From NCBI GenBank assembly GCA_902530325.1, contig CACAAB010000002.1:1-64000 (forward strand): a stretch of DNA of 64,000 nt, written 5' to 3'. The position numbers and the translations under genes are program-made. This stretch comes from an uncultured SAR116 cluster alpha proteobacterium (GTDB taxonomy: Bacteria > Pseudomonadota > Alphaproteobacteria > Puniceispirillales > Marisalimonadaceae). Position 1 is the stretch's first letter; each line of letters starts with the position of its first letter. Below the pieces are notes generated by a model, which saw nothing but the letters and a program-made list of their open reading frames with translations, was not told the DNA's origin and did no database searches. Shown here one piece after another: positions 55,175-64,000 of the stretch.

Positions 55175-55795
55175 TTATTTTGACAAACTACTTGCTAATA
55201 AAGCTCTTTTTGTAATTTCTTTGTAATCTCTGCTTTCAGGTGGAATTATCCAACTACCGCCTACACATATTACATTCTTTTGACTAAGCCATTCATGAGC
55301 GTTATTTTGGTTAATGCCACCTGTTGGGCAAAACAAAATTTCAGGAAATGGCCCACTTAAAGATTTAAGATATTCAAGACCACCTGCGGCTTGTGCTGGA
55401 AAAAATTTAAAAAATTTATAATCTAAATTCATTAAATTCATAATATCACTGGAGTTTGAAACTCCCGGCAGGAATGGAAATTCTTTTTCTAGTGCATGTG
55501 TTGCAAGGGAAATTGTAGAGCCAGGACTAACAGCAAATTTTGCTCCAGCATCTTTTACGGAATTTAAATCCTCATTGTTTAAAACTGTACCTGCTCCAAT
55601 TTTCAAAGAAGGAAATTTTTTAGACGCAATCTCTATTGCTTTTAGAGCACAATCCGTTCTTAAAGTGATTTCAACTACCTTAAGATTTCCGTTGATTAGA
55701 GCCTCAAATAAATATTCAACATTATCAATATTATTGATTGTCAGTACAGGCATAACTGGAGACATTGAAAGAGTAGATTTAATATAATTATGCAT
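55175..55795 (-). CDS. eda: 2-keto-3-deoxy-6-phosphogluconate aldolase
   Basis: A 206-residue KDPG/KHG aldolase. The catalytic glutamate is near residue 42 (VVEITLR), the Schiff-base lysine near 130 (FFKFFPA), and CPTGGI and GAGTVL are family-typical. It starts at the ATG at 55795; the preceding TTG is less likely. It would cleave KDPG made by KdgK to pyruvate and glyceraldehyde-3-phosphate. It diverges from the DenD-like gene. Confidence 0.9.
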   Translation of the reverse strand: MHNYIKSTLSMSPVMPVLTINNIDNVEYLFEALINGNLKVVEITLRTDCALKAIEIASKKFPSLKIGAGTVLNNEDLNSVKDAGAKFAVSPGSTISLATHALEKEFPFLPGVSNSSDIMNLMNLDYKFFKFFPAQAAGGLEYLKSLSGPFPEILFCPTGGINQNNAHEWLSQKNVICVGGSWIIPPESRDYKEITKRALLASSLSK

Positions 55796-55889
55796 CAATT
55801 TATCAAAAATTTATTTTTTATTTTTACTTTCTATTTTAATATGTTGTTATTCAAAATTCTTCAATCAATAAATTAATTAAGAGGGTTTT

Positions 55890-56861
55890 ATGAAAATATT
55901 AATAATGGGTGGAGCTGGGATGATTGGGCAAAAACTGCTTAATCTCTTATTAAAAAAAGAAAAATTAAATAATCAAAAAATCAGTGAAATCACATTGTTT
56001 GATATCATAGAAGCCCCCTATCCTAATAATACTAATATTCCAATACAATCAAAGTCAGGTGATATTTCAGATATAGATGTCAGTAAAAATCTTATTTTAT
56101 CTAAGCCAGATATTATTTTTCATTTGGCAGCTATAGTTTCAGGACAAGCTGAACAGGAATTTGATTTAGGTTGGGATATAAATGCAAAAGGAAGCTGGGG
56201 TTTATTTGAAGCAATAAGACATCAAGGAGAAAATTATTGCCCAAGATTAGTTTTTACAAGCTCAATAGCGGTTTTTGGCGCCCCATTCCCAGATAAGATA
56301 CCCGATGATTTTTTTACAACTCCTCTTACATCTTATGGAGCCCAAAAAGCTATATCTGAGTTATTGTTAGCAGATTACTCAAGAAAGAAAATGATTGATG
56401 GTGTATCAATAAGATTACCAACTATTTGTATAAGACCTGGCAAACCTAATCTTGCAGCTTCAGGTTTCTTTTCTGGAATTATACGTGAGCCTTTAAATGG
56501 TCAAGAAGCAATTCTCCCCGTTAATCCTGATGTAAGACATTGGCATGCAACACCAAGAGCTGCTGCAGGTTTTCTAGTTCATGCTGCAGAAATTGATACA
56601 TCAAAATTAAATGATAGAATAACATTAAACATGCCTGGTTTATCTGTAACCGTTCAAGAACAAATAGACGCATTAGAGAGAGTTGCTGGCAGTGATGTTG
56701 TAAAACTTATTAAACATCAACCTGACCCAACAATACAAAAAATAGTAAGTGGATGGGCAAGAAATTTTGATACAAAAAGATCCATTGAACTGGGTTTTAA
56801 AGCAGAAACTAATTTTGATGAAATTATCAAAACTTATATTGAAGACGATTTAAAAAAATAA
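55890..56861 (+). CDS. NAD-dependent epimerase/dehydratase-family protein (D-erythronate dehydrogenase-like)
   Basis: A 323-residue extended SDR. The cofactor loop GGAGMIG is at 7-13 and the catalytic YGAQK at 149-153 after SSIAVFG. It resembles DenD, which oxidises D-erythronate to 2-oxo-tetronate, the substrate of OtnI. That links it to the OtnI/OtnC-like genes at 39862-41281, although 15 kb separates them. GAGGG precedes the ATG. Other uronate dehydrogenases and epimerases of this fold remain possible. Confidence 0.8.
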   Translation: MKILIMGGAGMIGQKLLNLLLKKEKLNNQKISEITLFDIIEAPYPNNTNIPIQSKSGDISDIDVSKNLILSKPDIIFHLAAIVSGQAEQEFDLGWDINAKGSWGLFEAIRHQGENYCPRLVFTSSIAVFGAPFPDKIPDDFFTTPLTSYGAQKAISELLLADYSRKKMIDGVSIRLPTICIRPGKPNLAASGFFSGIIREPLNGQEAILPVNPDVRHWHATPRAAAGFLVHAAEIDTSKLNDRITLNMPGLSVTVQEQIDALERVAGSDVVKLIKHQPDPTIQKIVSGWARNFDTKRSIELGFKAETNFDEIIKTYIEDDLKK

Positions 56862-56888
56862 TCTTATTTATATACATAATACTGGCAA

Positions 56889-59800
56889 ATGAATATGTGG
56901 CAATTTTGGATAGATAGAGGTGGTACATTCACCGATATAGTAGCAAAAAAACCTAATGGCAAAATAATAATTGATAAGCTTTTATCTGAAAACTCTGATG
57001 CTTACAAAGATGCTGCAGTTGAAGGTATAAGAAGAATTCTTGAGCTCAAAAAAGATGAAAAAATTCCTACAGATATTATTTCTTCAGTAAAAATGGGTAC
57101 AACCGTTGCAACTAATGCACTACTTGAAAGAAAAGGTGATAGAACTCTTCTACTAATTACAAAAGGCTTTGGAGACTTATTAAGAATTGGTTATCAAAAT
57201 AGACCTCTTTTGTTTGATCTAAATATCAAATTACCAGAGTTGTTATACGAAAGAGTAGTAGAAGTATCAGAAAGATTAAACGAGAAAGGTGAAGTAGTAA
57301 CTAAATTAAATGAGGAAGAAGTACGTAATTCACTAATCAAAGCAAAATCAGATGGTATAAATAGTGTAGCTATTGCTTTTATGCATTCGTATATAAATCC
57401 CGATCATGAAAATAAAATTGAACAAATTGCAAAAGAAGAAAATTTTAATCAAATTTCAGTAAGTCATAAAGTATCTCCACTAATTAAATTAGTTGGTAGA
57501 GGTGATACCACCGTAGTTGATGCTTATTTATCTCCAATTCTTAGACGGTACGTAAATCAAGTTTCAGAAGAACTTAAAGATACTAAATCTACTCAATTAA
57601 TGTTTATGCAATCCAATGGAGGCCTAACAGACGCCAATCTTTTCCAGGGTAAAGATGCTTTATTATCTGGGCCAGCTGGAGGAGTTGTGAGTATGACACA
57701 AACCGGAAAGCAAGCGGGATTTAATAAATTAATTGGATTTGATATGGGGGGAACCTCTACAGATGTATGCCATTTTGCTGGTGAATTTGAAAGATCTTTT
57801 GAAACAGAATTAGCAGGTGTAAGAATTAGAGCTCCCATGATGCAGATTAATACTGTGGCAGCAGGTGGTGGTTCAATTCTTTCTTATAAAGATGGTAGAT
57901 TTCAAGTTGGCCCGGAGAGCGCTGGAGCAATTCCTGGCCCAGCATCATATGGTAGAGGTGGACCTTTAACTGTAACTGATTGCAATGTCTTATTAGGTAA
58001 ATTAAATCCAGGTTTTTTCCCAAAAGTTTTTGGGAAAACTGGGGATCAACCTCTAAATTTAGAAATTGTAAAGAAAAAGTTTTTGGATTTGTCAGATATA
58101 ATTTCTAAAGAAAAAAATGAGCCTATGATGGATATCTTTAAAATGGCTGAAGGTTTTTTAAAAATAGCTGTCGAAAACATGGCTAATGCAATAAAAAAAA
58201 TATCAATTCAAAAAGGTTATGATGTAACAAATTATATGTTGAATTGTTTTGGAGGTGCAGGCGGGCAACATGCATGTAATGTTGCTGATTCTCTTGGTAT
58301 TTCAAATGTTATGATACATCCATATGCTGGAGTTTTATCAGCCTATGGAATGGGCCTTGCTGAAATTAGAAGTATTAGGGAAGGTCATTTTGAAAAAAAT
58401 ATAACAAATATTTTAGACGCTGAAAACTTAATTGAAATCTTATCTTCACAAGCAAAAAAAGATCTAAATGATCAAGATATTTCTGATGCTTCAATTATTC
58501 TCTTAAAAAATGCTTTTTTGCATTATAAAGGTTCACATCAAAATTTAGAAATCAAATTTGATACACCTGAAAATATGAGAAAATCTTTTGAACAAGAACA
58601 TAAAAAACGCTTTGGTTTTTTTGTTCAAAATAGAGAAATATTTATTGAAATGCTAACTGTTGAGGCAGTAGGTAAAAAAACAGAAAACTATGATTTTTTA
58701 AATCCTAACACATCAACTACAAAGGCAAATCCTATTGCATTCAAAAAAATGTATGTAAATGGCTCAGAAATTAATACACCAATCTATAAAAGGGATGAAT
58801 TAATAATTGGACAGAATATTTCAGGTCCAGCTATCATTGTAGAAGCAACAGGTACTAACATAATTGATGATGGTTGGTCTGGAACATTAGACAAGCATTA
58901 TAACTTGATTTTATCTAGAGTAGAAGAAAAGAAACTTCAAAAAGGAATAGGAACATCTGTAAATGTTGTAATGCTTGAAGTATTTAACAATCTTTTTATG
59001 AATATTGCTGAACAAATGGGCGCAACGTTAGCAAACACTGCTTATTCAGTGAATATAAAAGAAAGATTAGATTTTTCATGTGCTCTTTTTAATAATGAAG
59101 GGTCTTTAGTTGCCAATGCCCCTCATGTTCCAGTTCATTTAGGATCTATGTCAGAGGCAATAAAAACAGTAGTTAGGTTAAACAAAGATAATATTTATCC
59201 AGATGATGTTTTTGTACTCAACGCCCCATTTAATGGTGGAACACATCTTCCAGATGTAACGGTAATAACTCCAGTTTTTGATAAAAATGGAAAAGAAATT
59301 ATATTTTTTGTTGCCTCTCGTGGCCATCATGCCGACATAGGAGGTAAAACACCAGGTTCTGGTCCACCAGACTCAAAGCATATTGAAGAAGAAGGTGTCT
59401 TGATTGATAATTTTAAGTTGTTTGATAAAGGTATATTTCGTGAAAAAGAAATGAGAAAAATCTTATCGTCAGGTAAGTATCCATGTCGAAATATTGAACA
59501 TAATATGGCAGATCTTGCAGCACAAGTTGCAGCAAATAAAACAGGCATTAATGAAATTAATTCAATGATTGACCAATTTGGTATTGAAACTGTGCATGCC
59601 TACATGAACCATGTACAAGATAATGCAGAAGAAAGTATACGAAATGCCATAGTTAATTTAAAACAAGGTGAATATGAGTATGAACTTGATAATGGTGAGT
59701 TTATTAGAGTTAATGTAAAAATTGATAAGAAAAATCGTGAGGCTATTATTGATTTTACAGGCACAGCTCCTAAAAATCCTTTCAATTATAATGCCCCAAT

Positions 59801-60488
59801 GGCAGTATGTTATGCTGTAATATTATATGTATTTAGAACATTAGTCGGAAATAATATTCCACTTAATGAAGGATGTTTTAAACCAATAAAAATCATTATA
59901 CCAAATAATTCAATGATAAATGCAAAGTACCCTTCTGCAGTCATAGCCGGCAATACAGAAGTAAGTCAATTGACATGCAACGCATTATTTGGAGCACTAG
60001 GTGTGATTGCTGGTAGTCAAGCAACCATGAATAATTTTATCTGGGGAAATGACTCAATACAAAATTATGAAACCATTTGTGGAGGAACTGGTGCTGGTCC
60101 TAACTTTCATGGAACGTCAGCTATTCAAACTCATATGACTAATACTAGAAGCACTGATCCCGAGGTATTAGAAACTCGTTTTCCAGTAAGACTTGAAGAA
60201 TTTTCAATTAGAGAAAATTCTGGTGGAAAAGGTAAGTTTAATGGAGGAGATGGAGTTACAAGAAAACTTAGATTTTTAGAGCCAATGACAGTAACAACAT
60301 TATGTTCACATAGGAGAGTGAAACCATTTGGTTTGAATGGAGGTAGTCCAGGAGATTGCGGTAAAGAATGGCTTGAAAGAACTGACGGTAGTATTTTAAA
60401 CTTGAATGGTAACGATAGTTGTGAAGTTGAACCGAATGACTTATTTGTAATGCAAACACCTGGTGGTGGTGGTTTTGGTGAAAAATAA
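56889..60488 (+). CDS. Fused hydantoinase A/B protein (5-oxoprolinase-like)
   Basis: A 1199-residue protein joining both subunits. The HyuA half starts [10 protein letters not shown] and contains [11 protein letters not shown] (ATPase motifs). The HyuB half starts at about residue 690 with VVMLEVFNN and contains [14 protein letters not shown]. Fusion is as in eukaryotic 5-oxoprolinase, which is of similar length. ATP-dependent lactam opening (5-oxoproline to glutamate) or hydantoin/N-methylhydantoin hydrolysis is likely. It ends 11 bases before the convergent GntR gene. The weak ribosome-binding site leaves two in-frame ATGs possible (56889, 56895). Confidence 0.9.
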   Translation: MNMWQFWIDRGGTFTDIVAKKPNGKIIIDKLLSENSDAYKDAAVEGIRRILELKKDEKIPTDIISSVKMGTTVATNALLERKGDRTLLLITKGFGDLLRIGYQNRPLLFDLNIKLPELLYERVVEVSERLNEKGEVVTKLNEEEVRNSLIKAKSDGINSVAIAFMHSYINPDHENKIEQIAKEENFNQISVSHKVSPLIKLVGRGDTTVVDAYLSPILRRYVNQVSEELKDTKSTQLMFMQSNGGLTDANLFQGKDALLSGPAGGVVSMTQTGKQAGFNKLIGFDMGGTSTDVCHFAGEFERSFETELAGVRIRAPMMQINTVAAGGGSILSYKDGRFQVGPESAGAIPGPASYGRGGPLTVTDCNVLLGKLNPGFFPKVFGKTGDQPLNLEIVKKKFLDLSDIISKEKNEPMMDIFKMAEGFLKIAVENMANAIKKISIQKGYDVTNYMLNCFGGAGGQHACNVADSLGISNVMIHPYAGVLSAYGMGLAEIRSIREGHFEKNITNILDAENLIEILSSQAKKDLNDQDISDASIILLKNAFLHYKGSHQNLEIKFDTPENMRKSFEQEHKKRFGFFVQNREIFIEMLTVEAVGKKTENYDFLNPNTSTTKANPIAFKKMYVNGSEINTPIYKRDELIIGQNISGPAIIVEATGTNIIDDGWSGTLDKHYNLILSRVEEKKLQKGIGTSVNVVMLEVFNNLFMNIAEQMGATLANTAYSVNIKERLDFSCALFNNEGSLVANAPHVPVHLGSMSEAIKTVVRLNKDNIYPDDVFVLNAPFNGGTHLPDVTVITPVFDKNGKEIIFFVASRGHHADIGGKTPGSGPPDSKHIEEEGVLIDNFKLFDKGIFREKEMRKILSSGKYPCRNIEHNMADLAAQVAANKTGINEINSMIDQFGIETVHAYMNHVQDNAEESIRNAIVNLKQGEYEYELDNGEFIRVNVKIDKKNREAIIDFTGTAPKNPFNYNAPMAVCYAVILYVFRTLVGNNIPLNEGCFKPIKIIIPNNSMINAKYPSAVIAGNTEVSQLTCNALFGALGVIAGSQATMNNFIWGNDSIQNYETICGGTGAGPNFHGTSAIQTHMTNTRSTDPEVLETRFPVRLEEFSIRENSGGKGKFNGGDGVTRKLRFLEPMTVTTLCSHRRVKPFGLNGGSPGDCGKEWLERTDGSILNLNGNDSCEVEPNDLFVMQTPGGGGFGEK

Positions 60489-60499
60489 TTTATATATAC

Positions 60500-61153
60500 T
60501 TAAAAACTTTTATTCGCGTGAATAATACCATTTTGAATATGCTCTTCTAAAACTATTTGTGCTTTTTTAAAATTTCTTTCAAGACTAAAATCCAGTAGTT
60601 TTTTATGTTCCTCAATTGAACCACTCCCCCTAAAAGTTAATACCAATAATTGATATCTTAAATATTTATCAAAAATTAATTTGTGAAGTTCAATTAAGTT
60701 CTTTGAATTACAATTTCTTACTAATGTTTGATGAAATTCACTATCATATCTTTTCCAATTGCTTCTTTCTTCAGTTTTGTTTTTTAATAATTTATTTTCA
60801 TAAAGATTTAATTTGTGGTGTGCTGCAAGTAAAGATCCTTCCCAATCGGGATTTGAGTTTTCTAAGGAATATTTTAATGCGTGACTTTCAATTAAAATTC
60901 TTAAATTTGCTATTTCTTTTAAATCAGATTCAGAAACTGGTGAAACATAAAATCCTTTTTGTTCTTCATAAACAACAAAGCCATCACCAGACAATCTACT
61001 TAAAATTTCTCTTAGGGTTGAAATACTGGTTTTGTAATTAATTTTTAATTCATTAAGTTTTAATTTTTTTAAAGGTTTTAAATTACCAAAAATGATATCT
61101 TTTTTTATCATTTCATAAGTATTTTCACCAACAGTTTTATAACTATCAATCAT
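60500..61153 (-). CDS. GntR/FCD-family transcription regulator
   Basis: A 217-residue regulator with an N-terminal winged helix (SISTLREILSRLSGDGFV near 42-59, the recognition region) and a C-terminal FCD ligand-binding domain. Metal-binding residues of FCD domains can be seen in DSEFH and later EEH and EHI. It is the only recognisable DNA-binding regulator in the window. It diverges from the QuiC-type gene across 86 bases that contain two AT-rich palindromes. It probably represses that gene and itself until an acid ligand binds. Confidence 0.9.
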   Translation of the reverse strand: MIDSYKTVGENTYEMIKKDIIFGNLKPLKKLKLNELKINYKTSISTLREILSRLSGDGFVVYEEQKGFYVSPVSESDLKEIANLRILIESHALKYSLENSNPDWEGSLLAAHHKLNLYENKLLKNKTEERSNWKRYDSEFHQTLVRNCNSKNLIELHKLIFDKYLRYQLLVLTFRGSGSIEEHKKLLDFSLERNFKKAQIVLEEHIQNGIIHANKSF

Positions 61154-61192
61154 AAAATAAAACTCAATATAAACTTATTATTGTCAATTTTA

Positions 61193-61226
61193 AAAATATC
61201 ATATATTATTAAATATATCATATATT
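61193..61226. promoter_or_regulatory. Tandem palindromic operator candidates for the GntR regulator
   Basis: AATATAT-C-ATATATT at 61212-61226 is a perfect 15-base palindrome. AAAATAT-C-ATATATT at 61193-61207 is the same with one mismatched arm position. Their shared core ATATCATATATT repeats with a 19-base period (61196-61207 and 61215-61226), close to two helical turns. They lie between the divergent regulator and QuiC-type genes, with a plausible autoregulatory arrangement. Confidence 0.6.
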
Positions 61227-61239
61227 TTGGAAATTTCAA

Positions 61240-63057
61240 ATGAAAACCTCCATTGCTACAGTTTCAATAAATGGAACATTAAAAGAAAAGATAATAGCTA
61301 TTGCAAATGCTGGCTTTGACGGTGTAGAAATTTTTGAAAATGATTTCCTAACAAATAGTTTGTCTCCTAAAGAAGTAAAAAAAATAGTGAAAGATAGTGG
61401 TCTTGAAATAACTTTATTTCAACCATTTAGAGACTTTGAAGGAATGCCTAATAATCATAGAATAAGAGCGTTTGATAGAGCTAAAAGAAAATTTGATATA
61501 ATGCAAGAACTTGAAACAGACCTTGTTTTAATTTGTTCAAATACTTCAAACATATCTTTAGGTGGAATAGATAGAGCAGCAGATGATTTTTATGAATTAG
61601 GAGAAATTGCTAGAGAAAGATCCATAAAAATTGGATATGAAGCTTTAGCTTGGGGAAAATATGTAAATGATCATAGAGATGCCTGGGAAATTGTAAGAAG
61701 AGTTAATCATGAAAATGTAGGAATAATATTGGACTCTTTTCATACTCTTTCAAAAAAAATTGATTTGAAATCAATCTCGTCTATACCAGCAGATAAAATA
61801 TTTATAGTGCAATTAGCAGATGCACCCTATTACGAAATGGACTTACTTTACTGGAGCCGACATTTTCGAAATATGCCCGGGCAAGGTGATTTACCAATAA
61901 ATGATTTTATGACCTATTTAAATCACACTGGTTACGACGGATATCTTTCTTTAGAAATTTTTAACGATAATTATAGATCCGGTCCAAGAGATTTAATTGC
62001 TAAAGATGGCAAAAGATCATTGATTTCTCTTATAAATGAAACTGATAAAAAAAAGAAAAATACTACAATAATCCATAATATAGAATTTATTGAATTTGCT
62101 TTAGAAGAAAAAAATTTAGAACAGTTAGAAAATTTTTTAATAACGTTGGGATTCAAAGAAATTGGAAAAAATAAATCAAAATCAATAAAGTTATTTATAT
62201 TTGATGATGTGAAAGTAATATTGAATTATGAAAATACAATTCTTGTAAAAGAAGGAAGAAAACAAGGTCCTTCACTATATGCATTTGGAATAAAAGTGAA
62301 TGATATAAAGTCCTTACTGCACAATGCAAAATCACTAGACATAGATTTTGTTAGAAAAGACATTAATCAATCTATGGATGTTATAAATAATATTGATGGT
62401 TCAATTTACATAGTTGATCATAATAGCTCGAATATTTGGAAAAAAGAATTTAATCTTCAAGAAAAAAATTTAAGTAATGAATTTGATTTAAAAATTGATC
62501 ATATTGCTCAAACACTCCGTCAAGATGAAATGTCATCAGTTTTACTTTCATACACAACACTATTAGGAACAAAAAAATCACCTATATTTGATATCATTGA
62601 TCCATCAGGAATAACTAAAAGTCAAATTGTTGAAAACGAAGAACAAACTTTTCGAATGACAATTAATGGAGCTAACAATAAAAATACAATAGCTGGAAAG
62701 TTTTTAGAAAATAAAAAAGGTTCAGGAATTCAACACGTAGCTTTAAGTGCAAACAATTTAATTGAACTTGTAAAAAAATTAAAAAATCAAGGACAAGAAT
62801 TTCTTAAAATTTCTAAAAATTATTATGATGATATTGAAGCAAGATTTGGTTTGGATTATGAATTTTGTAAAGAACTTGAAAGGCTCAATATTTTATATGA
62901 TGAAGATGATAGTGGATCTTTTCTACAAATTTATACCCCAGTAATTAATGATAATTTTTTCTTTGAGTTTGTGCAGAGAATAAATGATTATAAAGGATAT
63001 GGTGCAAATAACGCCCTATTTAGAATAGCAGCACAAAAATATGCAAATAATAATTAA
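61240..63057 (+). CDS. Bifunctional 3-dehydroshikimate dehydratase-like / HPPD-like protein (QuiC type)
   Basis: A 605-residue fusion. Residues 1-280 form a sugar-phosphate-isomerase TIM barrel (GFDGVEIFEND and IGYEALAWG), and about 290-600 form two VOC modules like 4-hydroxyphenylpyruvate dioxygenase, with metal-binding histidines in KIDHIAQ and GIQHVAL and the glutamate in FFEFVQR. This matches QuiC-type 3-dehydroshikimate dehydratases making protocatechuate. GntR control and the organic-acid neighbours support a quinate/shikimate-like role, but protocatechuate dioxygenase genes are not in the window. Confidence 0.85.
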   Translation: MKTSIATVSINGTLKEKIIAIANAGFDGVEIFENDFLTNSLSPKEVKKIVKDSGLEITLFQPFRDFEGMPNNHRIRAFDRAKRKFDIMQELETDLVLICSNTSNISLGGIDRAADDFYELGEIARERSIKIGYEALAWGKYVNDHRDAWEIVRRVNHENVGIILDSFHTLSKKIDLKSISSIPADKIFIVQLADAPYYEMDLLYWSRHFRNMPGQGDLPINDFMTYLNHTGYDGYLSLEIFNDNYRSGPRDLIAKDGKRSLISLINETDKKKKNTTIIHNIEFIEFALEEKNLEQLENFLITLGFKEIGKNKSKSIKLFIFDDVKVILNYENTILVKEGRKQGPSLYAFGIKVNDIKSLLHNAKSLDIDFVRKDINQSMDVINNIDGSIYIVDHNSSNIWKKEFNLQEKNLSNEFDLKIDHIAQTLRQDEMSSVLLSYTTLLGTKKSPIFDIIDPSGITKSQIVENEEQTFRMTINGANNKNTIAGKFLENKKGSGIQHVALSANNLIELVKKLKNQGQEFLKISKNYYDDIEARFGLDYEFCKELERLNILYDEDDSGSFLQIYTPVINDNFFFEFVQRINDYKGYGANNALFRIAAQKYANNN

Positions 63058-64000
63058 ATATTTTTAATGAAACTTAATAACTCACTCTTAATAACCTCAT
63101 CTTGAATATGAAATCTATCTACAGCTTGGGCCCAATCGGTTTTTTCATACTCACTCTTTAAAACTTTATATTCTTTACTCATTTCTAAATCTTGTTTTAA
63201 TTGCGACCTTGAATATAGTATTAAAGCAATAGATCTTGGGTCCATTACGCTTATATCAAAACTTAATTCAACTACTTTATTGTAATCCTCTGCAAAAAAA
63301 TAACCAAGAACTAAGTCTTTAACTCTGTTATCTGATGACGACTGACCTTGAGGAATTGGGTCAAGCTCATATGCTTTATTAAGTAATTCTAAACCTTTAT
63401 CAACCTTTCCTATTCTTACTAAAACTTCACCATATCCAGATAACACTCTTGGATCGTTTGGAACCATATTAAATGCTTTTTTTCCATGGTCTTCAGCTAA
63501 AACATAATCATGATTACTTAAGTAAACTGCAGATAACATTCTATGACACTCAAAATCATTCTCATTTAATTCTAGAGCTTTATCTATATTTTGTTTAGCT
63601 TCTGCAAAAATTTCTTCAGGTTTCTGATCTGAAAAACCCCTAAACATTGCTTGGCCAAGAGTACAACATTTCCAAGCATATGCCTGAGCATTGTTAACAT
63701 CTGCTTCAATAGCCTTGTCGAAGTTTTTTAATGCCTCCTGACAAGCTTCTTTCGTAAATTTATGATGATTTTCTTTCCCTCTTAATAAATATTCATAAGA
63801 ACTTATATTCTCAGTAGGCTTTCTTTTTGATCTTTGCAACGAACTAATTTCAATCTCTCCTAGTAGAGCGATTGAAATTTTTCTAACTATTTCGTCTTGT
63901 AAATCAAAAATATCTTCAAGAACCCTATCATATTTGTTACTCCAGATAATACTATCATCTTTCGCATCACTTAATTCGATACTTATTCTTACTCTTTTAC
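63054..64000 (-). CDS. C-terminal part of a TolB-like/TPR protein, cut by the window end
   Basis: The frame stays open to the window edge, so at least 314 residues are visible and the N-terminus is missing. The part beyond 63839 encodes VRISIELSD, IIWSNKYDRVLEDIF and FDLQDEIVRKI, the conserved TolB-like stretch of class III adenylate-cyclase- or DNA-binding-domain-linked TPR proteins. About six TPR repeats follow (such as ALKNFDKAIEADVNNAQAYA). It is therefore a sensory or regulatory protein, probably a cyclase fusion; the enzyme domain lies outside the window. It overlaps the QuiC stop by four bases. Confidence 0.88.
   Translation of the reverse strand, partial: KRVRISIELSDAKDDSIIWSNKYDRVLEDIFDLQDEIVRKISIALLGEIEISSLQRSKRKPTENISSYEYLLRGKENHHKFTKEACQEALKNFDKAIEADVNNAQAYAWKCCTLGQAMFRGFSDQKPEEIFAEAKQNIDKALELNENDFECHRMLSAVYLSNHDYVLAEDHGKKAFNMVPNDPRVLSGYGEVLVRIGKVDKGLELLNKAYELDPIPQGQSSSDNRVKDLVLGYFFAEDYNKVVELSFDISVMDPRSIALILYSRSQLKQDLEMSKEYKVLKSEYEKTDWAQAVDRFHIQDEVIKSELLSFIKNI

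Overview
The window is AT-rich and densely packed, with about 58 protein genes. I saw no rRNA, tRNA, CRISPR array or insertion sequence. Neighbouring genes are commonly 1-30 bases apart, several converging pairs share their stop codons, and only one classical transcription factor is present. Gene content (FMN hydroxyacid oxidases, many acyl-CoA dehydrogenases and SDRs, phytanoyl-CoA-dioxygenase-like and hydantoinase/oxoprolinase enzymes, a cyclase/TolB/TPR-type protein) together with low GC fits a heterotrophic, probably marine, streamlined alphaproteobacterium. The lineage is an inference; no marker gene is present.

Layout. (1) 10-10033: organic-acid and acyl-CoA catabolism, with a split AtuA-type protein, a TPP enzyme, an FMN 2-hydroxyacid oxidase, an RraA-type aldolase, a two-subunit 3-oxoacid CoA-transferase and a pair of acyl-CoA dehydrogenases. 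(2) 10030-20640: an APH-type kinase next to an ACAD10/11-type dehydrogenase, with an SDR and an acyl-CoA synthetase, resembling the levulinate/4-hydroxyacid (lva) logic; then a second AMP-forming ligase, a 2-oxoglutarate/Fe oxygenase, a MaoC hydratase and a quinone-reductase-like enzyme. (3) 20644-25874: a zinc-uptake locus (znuB-znuC diverging from znuA) followed by a LolD/FtsX-type ABC pair and a DUF3299 protein, with a Zur-box-like palindrome between the divergent units. (4) 25876-35060: an ADP-forming acyl-CoA synthetase, DUF35 protein and thiolase-like operon, an MFS transporter, a medium-chain reductase, a bifunctional hydratase/hydroxyacyl-CoA dehydrogenase and a nitronate-monooxygenase-like protein. 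(5) 35162-43490: small-molecule enzymes including candidates for the D-erythronate/L-threonate route (OtnI-like, OtnC-like), plus a DUF2938 protein, an SDR and a LysE-type exporter. (6) 43574-56861: sugar-acid catabolism, with two tandem glycolate/D-lactate-oxidase-like flavoproteins, KdgK, a hydroxyacid dehydrogenase, an LtnD-like dehydrogenase, two unrelated sugar-acid dehydratases (IlvD/Edd and UxaA families) diverging around a palindrome, an SDR, an FAH-family hydrolase, KDPG aldolase and a DenD-like dehydrogenase. (7) 56889-64000: a fused hydantoinase A/B (oxoprolinase-like) protein, a GntR/FCD regulator divergent from a QuiC-type dehydroshikimate dehydratase with two tandem palindromes between them, and the C-terminal part of a TolB/TPR protein that runs off the window.

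Together the genes describe an organism that takes up diverse organic acids, sugar acids and fatty-acid-like compounds and funnels them to pyruvate, glyoxylate/glycolate or lactate, and acyl-CoA. The least ordinary parts are the lva-like cluster, the two sugar-acid dehydratases around a shared palindrome, the zinc locus, and the thiolase/DUF35 pair that lacks its usual cysteines.
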